Origin: Acanthopleura granulata
Taxonomy: Eukaryota; Mollusca; Polyplacophora; Chitonida; Chitonidae
DNA length: 64,000 bases
Assembly: GCA_016165875.1 (NCBI GenBank)
Contig: JABBOT010000014.1
Coordinates: 4,888,093-4,952,092 of the forward strand
Direction of reading: 5' to 3'
Positions 23,863-33,783 of this stretch are shown here, in pieces (positions within the stretch are counted from its first letter, which is position 1; each line of letters starts with the position of its first letter). Made by a program: the position numbers and the translations under genes. The notes beneath the pieces are model-generated. The model saw only the letters and a list, made by a program, of their open reading frames with translations. It did no database searches and was not told the DNA's origin.

Positions 23863-24052
23863 CCGATTGTAACGCTACATTCAGATGGCAAAGATACTGA
23901 GGATGGATCCACTGATTCAGCTCGCAAATATACTGGAGATGATCCAGTTGATTCACATGGTAAAGATACTGGTTCAGTTGATTAACGTATCTTTGTCATC
24001 TGAATCAGTGGAGTCATCTGGGCATATGTTTACCATCTGAATCAGTTAAGTC
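23863..24052 (+). repeat. 36-bp minisatellite with inverted units
   Basis: On the plus strand, units starting 'ttcagatggcaaagatactg' recur about every 36 bases up to 23985 (12-residue repeats of the type SDGKDTEDGSTD, SARKYTGDDPVD, SHGKDTGSVD). After a TAA at about 23983, similar units follow in inverted orientation to about 24050 ('cgtatctttgtcatctgaatcagtgg'). The whole is an imperfect large palindrome. Confidence 0.7.
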
Positions 24053-24065
24053 GTCGCTCGTATTT

Positions 24066-24404
24066 TTGCGTACATGTGTCTCCCATTTAGTATATCTCTC
24101 TCATCTATACCATCTGCATCATCCTTTGATACCTAAGGTGATATTCACACTTTCCCAGCCTACTTTTGTCACCTACGCCACACCAAGTCCGTCATCAGCC
24201 TTCACCCCAGAGATCATAAATCCCATGGAAGCGGTTTATTACTGTCCACATGCACAAGTGCGGGCTGGGACTGGTGACAGGTCTGGTGGAAGAAATGTGC
24301 CAGAGGGCGCTGCCAAAAAAGAAAAAAGCACTGACCCTTTTCTGTACTATGGACAAAGTCTTGAGCAAGCTCTTCTGTGGGACTGGACGGCCTATGTGGA
24401 CTAA
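24066..24404 (+). CDS. ORF with a diverged partner at 28241
   Basis: 112 codons, no known domain. Its first ~60 residues (RTCVSHLVYLSHLYHLHHP ... QPTFVTYA ... FTPEI) align with 28241-28504 (RTCIAHFIYLSHLYQLHQP ... QPTNFTYV ... LTPEI). Many differences are synonymous or conservative (Val/Ile, Ser/Ala, and Ser tct versus agt), and the two gaps I could place are 9 and 3 bases. That is how a protein-coding pair behaves, though the upstream part is minisatellite and no start context stands out. It may be an exon or a fragment of a transposon protein. Confidence 0.3.
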   Translation: MRTCVSHLVYLSHLYHLHHPLIPKVIFTLSQPTFVTYATPSPSSAFTPEIINPMEAVYYCPHAQVRAGTGDRSGGRNVPEGAAKKEKSTDPFLYYGQSLEQALLWDWTAYVD

Positions 24405-25140
24405 TAGCTCTCCAGTGTCTCGTGTAACCAGTTTACGCGTATCAAGGCGTAAATTATAAGGTGTTAACTTATCTTCACTTATATGGCAACAGCCACTTTT
24501 GTGGGTGCTAGAAGTCAGACAGAGCCTGTGGGAAAGTGATCACATTTTGATCGATATCAGTGTTTACTGGTTATAACTCACCGCCTTTAATCAAGGTTGT
24601 CAAATATCCCCCAAGTGACGTCACTAAATGGTCAGTTTAACGGCAGTCCAAGCGGACTGGTGGCCGCTATTCACACATACAGCAACTTTTTGTAGCAATA
24701 TATAGTGTGCCAAAATGTTAATACACAGATTCATTTTTCACCTTTAAAAATCAGTTTTTACTTGAACAGGAATAATAAATTTAATACGCTGTCATTTTGG
24801 GCCAAGTTACACAATAAGAAAACTATGATGTCAGTTATCAAGAAATAAGCAGCTGGATCTCGTTCAGCCGTGGTACAAAGCAATGTTCCAAGGAAGCGCA
24901 TGCGTCTGCTTTTTAAGATAATATAATTTAATCTTACGGATAGTGAATGTGTTTGGTTATTGAAAATTTTTTTCCACATATTCCAAGGTTTGTTAGGACC
25001 TTATTTTCATCTATACGACACCTGTCATGTTAATGATTACAGGAAGCCAAATAGGGACGGGGAAAGCACTGCACCTTTTGTGTGACAAGCCCCCTGACTT
25101 AAAGCCACGGTACAGCATGGAGATGGAGCTTTATCACAGT

Positions 25141-26225
25141 TCAGAGAAAATTCTAGGCCGCTGATTGGTCTATCTGCCGTTAATAGGCTACCGTCTTCGC
25201 AAACCAGGCAAACGACACAGTCTTGCGCCTTTGATATATTTTCTGCATCCCTATGTAGTCAATGAATCTGGGGCTGGTCGACTGCAACGATTGTCAGCAA
25301 TGTAAGAGTCAGTAACTTTTCTTGCGTTTGTTTTCAAAAGTGTCCTAATGATTCAGCAGTTAACAACAACAACGTGTGGAAAGGTTTTTCATAGCATTTT
25401 TGGCGGGACAATTAAATAGCAAATGCTTGCAAAATGAATTGAAAATGACTACCTAGCAATTGACGTAAGGCATGTACATTTTTGACGTCGCCGTTAGTGC
25501 CCCAATCTGAGCTGTGCTCCTCTCATCTTGTGAGCCGTGATGTCGATCTCGGCCGCGAGTTCATTGGTAAAGCGTTTGTGAAAACGCGTCATGTTATCGC
25601 CGAAGTACCGGTATTCATTCAAAAAGATCTTCATTGTGATAAATTCGTTATGCCCGCGTGTTGCGTGTGGTCTCAAAGATCAATATTTCCACTCGTCCTT
25701 CGGGCTCGTGAAAATATTAATTTTCTCGACAAAATATCAGGTCGTATACCCACGCAACACGCTGGTATAACTTATAGTATTCACAAAGATTTACAGGCAT
25801 GGGAAAGGCTAATCGTCCACAGAGAGGCGTTGGAGCGAAGACCTGTCTATTTTAATTGTTGTTTAACGTCATGCTCAGGAATTTTTAGCTTACATATATA
25901 TGGCGGCGATTAGGTTTATCGACGGAGAGCAATGGATTGCCTAGAGTAAACCACCTTTCCCATGCGCTATACCAAACCTCTTCATTTGTAAACGCATTCG
26001 AAACGGGGAGAACTGAATTCGGACACAAGACCTTCTCCCTTCAATGAAGAAAGATGGTGGCTAATGAAGAATCTATTCTTAGGCAGAGCCCCTGACGTAG
26101 AAGAACAGTAACAGCATAACAAAGAAACTGTTTAGCAAAAGTTTGTTCTTAATTTAAATCTTGAGTAGATTGTCATGTTGGTAACGGAAGTGACGTGCGA
26201 CCAGATGGAGCTTTCTCACGGTTGT
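25141..26225. other. Between duplications; short palindrome
   Basis: No supported gene. At about 25684-25720 'aatatttccactcg' and 'ctcgtgaaaatatt' form an imperfect hairpin around a 'tccttcggg' loop, a pattern seen in short dispersed elements. Frames of 60 and 143 codons overlap here on both strands and match nothing I know. From about 25990 the sequence resembles 32540-32580 (cggacacaagacct). Confidence 0.4.
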
Positions 26226-26377
26226 GATACGGAAATAACCATTGACGAAAGGTGATGGCTTGGATACTGCGCCAGAATTTATGTAAAACTAGCTAGTCAA
26301 GAATGATACGGAAATTGACGAAAGGTGATGGCTTGGATACTGCGCCAGAATTTATGTAAAACTAGCTAGTCAAGAAT
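26226..26377 (+). repeat. Tandem duplication, 79 and 73 bp
   Basis: 'gatacggaaat..attgacg' to 'ctagctagtcaagaat' occurs at 26226-26304 and again at 26305-26377. The copies appear identical except for a 6-base piece present only in the first, so the duplication is recent. It lies inside repeat R5. Confidence 0.95.
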
Positions 26378-26480
26378 ATATTCTATTAAAAAGAACCAGA
26401 GAGACAGTAATACATGTAATAAAAGCACTGTGCAATAATTAAATATGTGTACCTACCTTTCACTTCTTTTAGGACAATGA

Positions 26481-26735
26481 TTATGGTGAAGAAACGTTCT
26501 AACATTTTCCCTCTGCTCCAGTGGGTTTTGGTTATGGTGAAGAAACGTTCTAACATTTTCCCTCTGCTCCAGTGGGTTTTGGTTATGGTGAAGAAACGTT
26601 CTAACACTTTCCCTCTGCTCCAGTGGGTTTTGGTTATGGTGAAGAAACGTTCTCACATTTTCCCTCTGCTCCAGTGGGTTTTGGTTATGGTGAAGAAACG
26701 TTCTAACATTTTCCCTCTGCTCCAGTGGGTTTTGG
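26481..26735 (+). repeat. Tandem repeat, exactly 5 x 51 bp
   Basis: Units start at 26481, 26532, 26583, 26634 and 26685 and differ by only one or two bases (for example aacac and cacat variants). 51 is a multiple of three and the unit has no stop in several frames, so long open frames run through it on both strands (17-residue repeats such as MVKKRSNIFPLLQWVLV). I see no evidence of real coding. The unit is a segment of repeat R5 present once at about 31560 and 33040. Confidence 0.97.
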
Positions 26736-26790
26736 TTGGGTATTTAATCTGTGCTGACGTGGAGACCTTCAACTTGTTCAAATCAGACAT

Positions 26791-27170
26791 ATCTATGAAC
26801 AGTAATAACAAAGAGCAATGCTATTGTCAATAACTAAAAACAGTTTTTATAATGATTCTTTGATTGATTGGTTGTTTTAATTAAGGGAAGATAATTGGAA
26901 TGGAAGTGAATGTCGAGTAATTTCTAGAATCGTCTCCCATGGGTCGTCCTCTATAATATCATCTTGTGAACACACGACGTGTTTTTCCGTGTTTTGCCGT
27001 TTGTATGTATCGGAGTTCATGTGGGCACAAAGCACGAACTTTTCTAACAATGTAGTCTCTGCAAACAGCTTCATTCTGAGGAATTTCTCTTACTGCAATT
27101 CGCCGTTGGTATGACTTAATTTCATTATTTGAGTCATGTTTAACTTCACCACCTCGAGATTTTTTAAAAA
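26791..27170. other. Gene-free stretch
   Basis: No recognisable element. Confidence 0.35.
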
Positions 27171-27360
27171 CATTCTGGTGGTTAAATTAAAGACATGGAC
27201 GACGGAAACCGGAGGAAACCAACGTACCAGGTACCTGATAAACCTCAACTGAAAAAGCGAGTGCTGGATTCGAACACTGGAAAGCCCGTATTGCGTCTCG
27301 TGCCTGACAAGCCATGTGACGTGAATCAGTATTACAACCAGGAGTAGGAACTGGAACGGA
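27171..27360 (-). mobile_element. tRNA-derived SINE-like repeat R4, copy 1
   Basis: 'gtgctggattcgaacactgg' holds an inverted B box. The following 'tgcctgacaagcc.tgtgacgtgaatcagtattacaacc..ggagt.ggaa' matches 32220-32292. The preceding 'ggaaaccggaggaaacc' resembles the family-1 body. Read on the minus strand it is a diverged SINE with a lost head. Confidence 0.5.
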
Positions 27361-27859
27361 AAACCCCAGGTCAATTGATAGACACTAGTCGCCTTCTGTG
27401 GAGAGTCCTTTTGACGTCATATCCCTCGAGTTGAAGAACAGTGACAAATCAGTCTGTGCTAAGGCACTAAACGAAGATGCCTCACCGAAGATCCTACATA
27501 TTTGGTGATGGTCCCGTTAAGTAAACTAAACGATGTTTTGGATGCATGGGATCCTGCAGATAAATCACATACAACAGGTGATCAGTATGAAAACACAGTG
27601 TAACGGAGAGGTCATGGTAAGAAGTCACGTATTTCTATTCTGATATCACAAACCCTCAACATTTAACGATCTTGAGTTGGAAAACCCCTGTATTAGCCAC
27701 CTTAATAATAGGCCATACCCTGGGATGATAAAATATTTTGGGGTATCTTTCGTACTGAGACAAGAAGAAAGAAAGAAAACACGGACTGCTCTTATTTTCT
27801 GTCCACCTTTCGCTGTTTGTCCCAATACCAAGTGATCCTGTTATTATCACATTATTTTA

Positions 27860-27876
27860 CCCCCCCCCCCCCCCCC
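27860..27876 (+). repeat. C17 homopolymer
   Basis: Seventeen C in a row; the length may be unreliable. Confidence 0.9.
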
Positions 27877-28240
27877 GTCCGACTGGTGAATGTTTTTTGT
27901 AAACAAAATAAGTTTTTGAGTAAGACAGACAAAACTGGCACTCTCTGCCTATTTTTTACATTTCCCGTCCCGTGGAACGTTCTGATTACTTTTTGTTGTG
28001 AGAATGTCATAACAAATGTGTGATGCTACGTGTCTGCAAGAGGAAATCACTTTCCATGTAGAACAGTCGCATTTGGTATTTGGAAGAGTCTATATATTTA
28101 ACAAAAATGTTTGTCGGAAGGAACTGAAACATGTGCCTCTTCAGATCTTGAAAGCAACAGGTCCCTACAACAATCAGCTGCGTCAGCTCCACTTTCCTTA
28201 CCATTTCAATCAACTAGTTCATCTCTAGTATCTTAAGCAG

Positions 28241-28504
28241 TTGAATCAACTAAACCATCTGCGATATCGTTACCATCTGTGCCTATTGCGTACATGTATC
28301 GCCCATTTTATCTACCTTAGTCATCTATACCAACTACATCAACCTATCGTGATATCTACATTTGCCCAGCCCACTAATTTCACGTACGTCATCTGCGCAA
28401 ATCCACCATCTGGCTTAACTCCAGAGATCACAAGCCCCAGTGGGAAGGTTAGATTACACGTGCGCAATTCGAGCAATTGGATCCAAGATTTGCCTCCGTA
28501 CTGA
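28241..28504 (+). CDS. ORF with a diverged partner at 24066
   Basis: 87 codons, no recognised domain. The central part aligns in frame with the ORF at 24066-24404 (YLSHLY.LH.P, then FAQPTNFTYV and LTPEITSP). Upstream codons derive from the degenerate inverted 36-bp minisatellite. Conservation looks stronger at protein than at base level, which supports past or present coding, but no start or splice site is convincing. Confidence 0.3.
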   Translation: MNQLNHLRYRYHLCLLRTCIAHFIYLSHLYQLHQPIVISTFAQPTNFTYVICANPPSGLTPEITSPSGKVRLHVRNSSNWIQDLPPY

Positions 28505-28965
28505 AGAGTACGACAGTCTAGGTTCTTTATACACTACAAATTTTTATACTGTCATTTTATGCCTAGTTAAAATTGTCTGCTTTGGATAATTCTGAAGCTT
28601 TTTGCCAGGTTTACCATCCTCCAGCCAAGGTCACCAGGTTACCAAGGTGACAAAATGTAACTGCGTCACTTCGCCCTGCTACAGCTAAAAATGGTGGTCA
28701 TGCTAAGTTGATTCTTTGATATATTGTAAGGAAAAGTTCACGGTGCATATGGTGGTGTGGCATACCACCGCGCAAAAGATTGGGGCTATATATTTGGGGG
28801 CTTGAAGTTGACAAATTTACTACATAAATACTGAAGAAAATCAATGCGCTCTTGTAACCTTTATGAAAACCTCCATTTTGAGTAGGTGAGAGATCTGTTG
28901 GATGAGAAACGACAGAGGGCGCTGCAATTCTTTCCTGTATACGTGCACAACGCTTTCAGGTACAA
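28505..28965. other. Gene-free stretch in block B
   Basis: No exon. A short hairpin 'ggtggtgtggcataccacc' lies at about 28752-28770. Confidence 0.35.
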
Positions 28966-29402
28966 AGACACAATTTCCTTACTATTTATGTAGTAATTTC
29001 ACAAAGCACACCAGGCTAAAACTGTGTTTCCTAATTTTCGTTGGACCAAATGACATATACTGTCAAATAACCAGATGCCTGACCCACAACATATCCAAAT
29101 ATCATTAGGGGTTGACCACCATTTTCTCAAAATAAATTAGCTGGAATACAGTTATTAGCGTTCTGTCGCCACAGAAACAGGGTGTAGGGGGCACTTGCTC
29201 CTTGGAAATATTTTTCTCTGTTTAATTGTAGCCACAAGTAATGGATTTTTTTCCAATCATTATTTGTCATAGTTTATACCTGCAAAATTATCTGGCAGTA
29301 CTTCAACACACTTCACGGATACAGCCAGTCCCTACCCGTCCTTACCGTTTTCTGTGCGCCTGAATCTTGGGAACAAAATCGAATTAGTGTTTTCATATCT
29401 TG
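28966..29402 (+). repeat. Dispersed repeat R3, copy 2
   Basis: Collinear with 8521-8966, as described there. It appears to interrupt the match between blocks A and B, so it probably arrived after that duplication. Confidence 0.6.
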
Positions 29403-29468
29403 AGCAGCCTGTTCTGCCCGACCGAACGGCCGAAGTATACTAACAACCTTCTCGTGTCTCGCGTGACT

Positions 29469-29988
29469 AGTTGACGCGTATCAAAGTGTAAGGTTTTTGA
29501 TGTTAACTCATCTTTTGTGGGCGCTAGGTGCCAGACAGAGCCTTGGGGAAAACAGACGCACCTTGATCGATGCCAATGTTTACCGGTTATGAATGACCAT
29601 GGTTTTTTAATTAAGACTGTCCACTATCGCCTAGGTAACGTCTCTAGATGCAAGTCTAAAGACAGTCCGAATGAACTGGTGGCGGCTATAGCCTCATTTT
29701 TAGCGATATATAGTGTGCTAAAAAAAGTTAATGAATAGGCTCATTTTTCACCTTTTATTTTTCAAACAGGGATAATTTAATTTTCGGCTAAGTCACACAA
29801 TGAAAAATTTCGAACGACTTCAATCCTTGAATTTATGAAATATAACGAATCTCATTTAGTGATCACACAATGCATTTATTTATTTGATTGATGTTTTACG
29901 CCATATTTATATATTACACATGTGGGTAAAGGAAACTGGTCATAGTCCGGAGAAAGGACCGCACCTTGGTTAGCATATGAAAAAGCAC
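29469..29988 (+). repeat. 520-bp direct repeat, first copy
   Basis: Matches 30064-30583 at a fixed offset of 595 bases with no difference that I could see. The spacer 29989-30063 ends in 'aacaaacgcttaatcactgaacacc', which also follows the second copy (30624-30648, one base changed). A diverged older relative is at 24427-24760. Confidence 0.95.
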
Positions 29989-30063
29989 ATATCTTGCACT
30001 GCCTGCAGTCACGACCGATGACGGCCGAACTATAGATTAACAAACGCTTAATCACTGAACACC

Positions 30064-30583
30064 AGTTGACGCGTATCAAAGTGTAAGGTTTTTGATGTTA
30101 ACTCATCTTTTGTGGGCGCTAGGTGCCAGACAGAGCCTTGGGGAAAACAGACGCACCTTGATCGATGCCAATGTTTACCGGTTATGAATGACCATGGTTT
30201 TTTAATTAAGACTGTCCACTATCGCCTAGGTAACGTCTCTAGATGCAAGTCTAAAGACAGTCCGAATGAACTGGTGGCGGCTATAGCCTCATTTTTAGCG
30301 ATATATAGTGTGCTAAAAAAAGTTAATGAATAGGCTCATTTTTCACCTTTTATTTTTCAAACAGGGATAATTTAATTTTCGGCTAAGTCACACAATGAAA
30401 AATTTCGAACGACTTCAATCCTTGAATTTATGAAATATAACGAATCTCATTTAGTGATCACACAATGCATTTATTTATTTGATTGATGTTTTACGCCATA
30501 TTTATATATTACACATGTGGGTAAAGGAAACTGGTCATAGTCCGGAGAAAGGACCGCACCTTGGTTAGCATATGAAAAAGCAC
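30064..30583 (+). repeat. 520-bp direct repeat, second copy
   Basis: Same as 29469-29988. Both copies contain the tail-like 'tgattgatgttttacgccat' of the local SINEs near their ends. The identity implies a very recent tandem duplication, or an assembly artefact. Confidence 0.95.
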
Positions 30584-30770
30584 CTGTCTGAAGACTGCAG
30601 CACAGCATGGAGGTGGAACTGGATTAGCAAACGCTTAATCACTGAACACCTCTTCTGTAAATGTTTGTGCTTAATTAAAATGTGCGGCAGACTGTCATGT
30701 TGGAAAGGAAACGGCCTGTGGCCAGATGGTGCCTTCCGATGATTCCTTGTTATTGGCTCTCGCTGAAATA

Positions 30771-30960
30771 TCGACTAGTGGCTAGAGCTTTCGCCATGGG
30801 ATCCAGAAATCCGGGCTCAGTAGCGAGTCGGGTGATACCGAAGTATGGTACTTTAAAAGCAGGACTTGGTGACATGGACTGGCTCTGCCACAAGACAACA
30901 CAGTATATATACACACTAAGGACGGCAAACGGGCGGTACACACGCCCGCAGTAAATTATT
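30771..30960 (+). mobile_element. SINE family 2, degenerate copy
   Basis: 'agtggctagagctttcgccatggg' (A-box side), 'atccgggctcagtagcgagtcggg' and 'tgataccgaagtatggtact' resemble the family-2 head and body. The tail is lost. Confidence 0.5.
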
Positions 30961-31470
30961 GGTTTGCTACCTCTAATGGAGCAGGAAGTAATAAGGTAAA
31001 GGTTGTGGTACAGGCCCTTGGCATGAGGAACATTTGTCATGTTTGTGGAAAGCATAAGTTCCTCAGAAGATATGGCCTGGGGAACATGATGTGGACGAGG
31101 GAACAGACAGAGAAATGGACAGACTTTTGGGTGGAGATCATGATTTAACCTGCAGACATAAATGGCCTTGGATCAGGGTCATGACACCCTGCAGACCTAA
31201 TCAACATTTGTGTAAAGCACATGTTTCTGTAAAGTTATAGCAAGGACCAAAATTTTAGTATTATGGTGATCTTAAATTAGAGCTAATCATCTTGGCTCAA
31301 GGCCATGTCTTACCTTCCTGGCCTAAGGAACATTTATGCAAAGTATAAACTTCTACACAGTTGTCGTTAAAAGTGATGGCCTCGGACAAGGCGGTGCGGA
31401 CAGACGGAGGGACAACGCCATAACATAACACATCCGGTTTCTTCGGAAGCGAGCGTATAAAAAGTACGAC
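30961..31470 (+). repeat. Dispersed repeat with 'aaggaacatt' blocks
   Basis: Two related units, about 31010-31140 and 31295-31440, each read 'ggc.t.aggaacattt.t..a.gt....aa.ttct..a' followed by 'atggcct.gg' and 'ggacaga'. No coding capacity; sequences of this style are common dispersed repeats in invertebrates. Confidence 0.5.
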
Positions 31471-31524
31471 GTAAAACCAAGGCATACATATACACATAAT
31501 ACCACTGAAATATTCACTCGTCCA

Positions 31525-31690
31525 TTGTTTTATTTGAAACTTGATTTTGGCATTAAGGCTCTGATATTTTCCTCTGCTCCAATGGCCCCAGACTCGGATA
31601 TTTAATCTGGTCTCTGCGAAGAAATGGAAATCGAATCAAATGCCATGGGTTTGTTGACGTGAAAAGATATTTTGAATTCAAGAAAGAGAT
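31525..31690 (+). repeat. Dispersed repeat R5, partial copy
   Basis: 'tgctccaatggcccca.actcggatatttaatctggtctctgc' and the following 'aatcaaat' and 'gtgaaaagatattttgaattcaag' match 33050-33190. Confidence 0.65.
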
Positions 31691-32109
31691 AAAGATGAGT
31701 AGAGAACGTGAAAAATTATATTGCTAATGGTTTGAATTTTTTTTTGCCCTTACATTTTCATCCGGCGATTGTCAAAAAGGTACAGGGTTATGACATATGT
31801 AACAATGCAGAATGCTCGGTGATGCGCCTAGCTCGGCTAGGATTTTTTGTCACACAAGTAAGCTCCACCCAGAACTGCTTCGGGTTTTAGTCCATCTAGG
31901 AACCAGTGTTCCGTCATTCAAGTGAAACATTCAGGACATCAACTTGTAATCAAACAAATAAATGAAATAACCACAGAGCATAGTTTCCCATGTATCTTAT
32001 AGAAACACCACAAAATACTATCTCAAAATGTATTATCTCTTTAAACCACGTCATTTTGAGGAATTTGCTTTTCATCGACGTCCTGATTTTATTACTTGTA
32101 TTTCACTGG

Positions 32110-32310
32110 TATGGATAGAGGAAACTGAAGTGCAATCCACCTTGACATGATACATGACAAACATCTTGATGTAAAGCAGCAGCCGAAACAGCGATACCCG
32201 GATTCCAACCCGCAAGCCACCACACCGCGCCCGATGTCTGACAAACCGTGTTGGGTGAATCAGTATCACAACTTGGAGTGGGAATTAGAATCGAGCACTC
32301 CGCGTCAGAG
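32110..32310 (-). mobile_element. tRNA-derived SINE-like repeat R4, copy 2
   Basis: 'cccggattccaacccgc' is an inverted degenerate B box, followed by 'gtctgacaaaccgtgttgggtgaatcagtatcacaac', as in 27300-27345. Confidence 0.5.
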
Positions 32311-32376
32311 ATCCAAGGCCGATCGTCCTCTACACGAGCCCGGTTGAGGACACGTCCATCGAGAGCGCCGCGTGAG

Positions 32377-32590
32377 ACAGTGTATTTATTTGGTTTTTGT
32401 ATAATGCCATACTTTAATGCTGAATATTTTTCCTACATGAAAATAATACCGACCAAGTTTATAGATGGACGAAACTAGACTGACCGGAGTAAACCACTGG
32501 CCTTCGATACCTGACATAGTTGTTTATGCATAAGCGTATTCGAACCATCGAGTGATAGAATCGGACACAAGACCTCAGTGGTACAGGTGG
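32377..32590 (-). mobile_element. Degenerate SINE-like repeat
   Basis: Begins with the inverted tail 'tatttatttggtttttgtataatgccatact' and passes a 'ctgaccggagtaaaccactgg' body block into 'gtattcgaacc', an inverted B box. Confidence 0.45.
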
Positions 32591-32724
32591 CGGACAGACG
32601 CAGACGCAGACAGTCAAACGTTTGAGACAACGAGGGCAATCTGAGGGACAAAAAGACACGCACCTGTGCAGTGACAAAATGGCAAAGCAGCTAGGGATAA
32701 GACTATATGCCCTCTTTTGTTAAC

Positions 32725-33190
32725 GACAAGCAGACTCGGTGGAAATAACCTATGAATAAAGATGATGGCGTGGACGCCATGTCGGAATTCATTTCAAACT
32801 AGCCAGTCAAGAATCTGTTCTATTAGAAAGAATCAGAGAGGCAGAAAATATGGTAATATATGTGATGAAAAAGAAACTGCTGAAGAAACTAAACAGCATG
32901 GGTTTGTGCTCATTTTAAATCTGGAACAGACTGTTAAGTTGACAGAGAAGGCGGCTTGGAACCAGATGGCGCCTTCTAATTCCCTGTTATTAGCTGCCAC
33001 CTCCATTCATTTCTTTGAAATTTGATTAAGGTGAAGTAAGCTTCAACTATTTTCTTCTACTCCAACTGCCTTAGGCTCGGATATGTAATCTGGTCTCTGC
33101 AGACCTAGTCAATTGAGAAAGAAACAGAAAGCAAATCAAATTATCTTTCAATGAATTCCTCTGTTCACGTGAAAAGCTATTCTGAACTCA
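32725..33190 (+). repeat. Dispersed repeat R5, fullest single copy
   Basis: Carries in order 'gatggcgtggac', 'aactagccagtcaagaatctgttctattagaaagaa', 'ccagatggcgccttct..ttccctgttattagctgcc', 'tactccaactgcc.taggctcggatatgtaatctggtctctgc' and 'cacgtgaaaagctattctgaactcaag'. It appears to be the unexpanded form of the element at 26226-26790. Confidence 0.6.
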
Positions 33191-33317
33191 AGAGAAGAAA
33201 AATGAAAAAAGAAAGTCAAAAATCATACGGCCATTGCTTTGAATATTTGTTCATTTCTTTCAGTGTTTGGTGGCTGTATAATAGCGCAGAAATGTGCGCA
33301 ATGAAATGTTCTTTTTG

Positions 33318-33398
33318 GGCAGCCCTAGTTAGCACGACAACAGCCTTTCACCCCGAGGGTTGTGTGTTCCAACCCAACTCCGGCTGGTTTGGTTATGA
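33318..33398 (+). mobile_element. Possible tRNA-like SINE head
   Basis: 'tgggcagccctagttagcacgac' followed by 'cgagggttgtgtgttccaaccc' has the layout of an A box and a B box about 35 bases apart, both degenerate. Confidence 0.3.
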
Positions 33399-33523
33399 TT
33401 GAATTGAGCGCCATCATCTCCACCTGGAACTGCTCCGATTTTTGTTCACCTGATAGCTGTCTTACCATTGAAACATTAATGAGTAAGAAACGAATCAACA
33501 GTGAAAAAAAATCAAATAGCTAC

Positions 33524-33783
33524 GAGGGACCTCAGTCGGTTAGCACGCTAGCGCAGCGCAATGACCCAGAAGCCGCCCACCAATGCGGTCGCTGTGAGTT
33601 TAAGTGCAGCTCATGCTAGCTTCCTCTGCGTCCGTACATCGGAAGGTCTGCTAGCAACCTGCGGATGGTGGTGGATTTCCCCCGGGCTGTGCCCGGTTTC
33701 CTTCCACAAAAACGCCGTTGTATAAATGAAATAGTCTTGAGTACGGCTTAAAACACCAATCAAACAAATAAAACAATCAAACA
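33524..33783 (+). mobile_element. SINE family 1, full length
   Basis: A box 'ctcagtcggttagcacgct', B box 'gagtttaagtgc' (mutated), body 'aaggtctgctagcaacctgcgga', 'gggctgtgcccggtttcc', then tail 'ataaatgaaatagtcttgagtacggcttaaaacaccaatcaaac' and an 'aaataaaac' end. Confidence 0.9.

Larger units (their letters stand above)
23330..25140 (+). repeat. Diverged duplication, block A
   Basis: Parallel to block B (27470-30620). Shared landmarks in order: 'aaacgatgttttgga' (23380/27527), 'aagaagtcac.tatttc' (23473/27618), 'agaaaaca.gg' (23622/27772), 'tgcgtacatgt' with the following frame (24069/28290), 'cagagggcgctgc' (24301/28911), 'cgtgtaaccagtttacgcgtatcaa' (24420/29461), 'gcgatatatagtgtgc' type (24694/29702), 'tcatttttcacctttt' (24732/29742) and 'cacagcatggag.tgga' (25112/30601). 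The copies differ by many substitutions and indels, so this duplication is old. Confidence 0.6.
26226..26790 (+). repeat. Dispersed repeat R5, copy with internal expansions
   Basis: Shares 'gccagaattt..aaactagc.agtcaagaat.t.ttctatta' and 'ccctctgctcca.tgg..tattTaatctg.tct' with 32725-33190 and, in part, with 31525-31690. This copy has grown by the tandem duplications at 26226 and 26481. Confidence 0.6.
27470..30620 (+). repeat. Diverged duplication, block B
   Basis: Counterpart of 23330-25140, lengthened by an R3 copy at 28966-29402 and by the exact 520-bp direct duplication at 29469/30064. Contains a C17 run at 27860-27876. Confidence 0.6.

Noticed and set aside
25482..25913. 143-codon ORF and the opposing 60-codon ORF
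   Set aside because: Both overlap a short palindromic, CpG-richer block. Neither has a recognisable motif or splice context.
26386..26833. Overlapping repetitive ORFs, or a CRISPR-like array, at the 51-bp repeats
   Set aside because: Units are contiguous with no unique spacers, and 51 bp is a multiple of three, so open frames on both strands are expected. The genome is eukaryotic.
29517..30333. Identical 73-codon ORF in both copies of the 520-bp repeat
   Set aside because: Identity is explained by the recent duplication. The older relative at 24427-24760 does not keep the frame.
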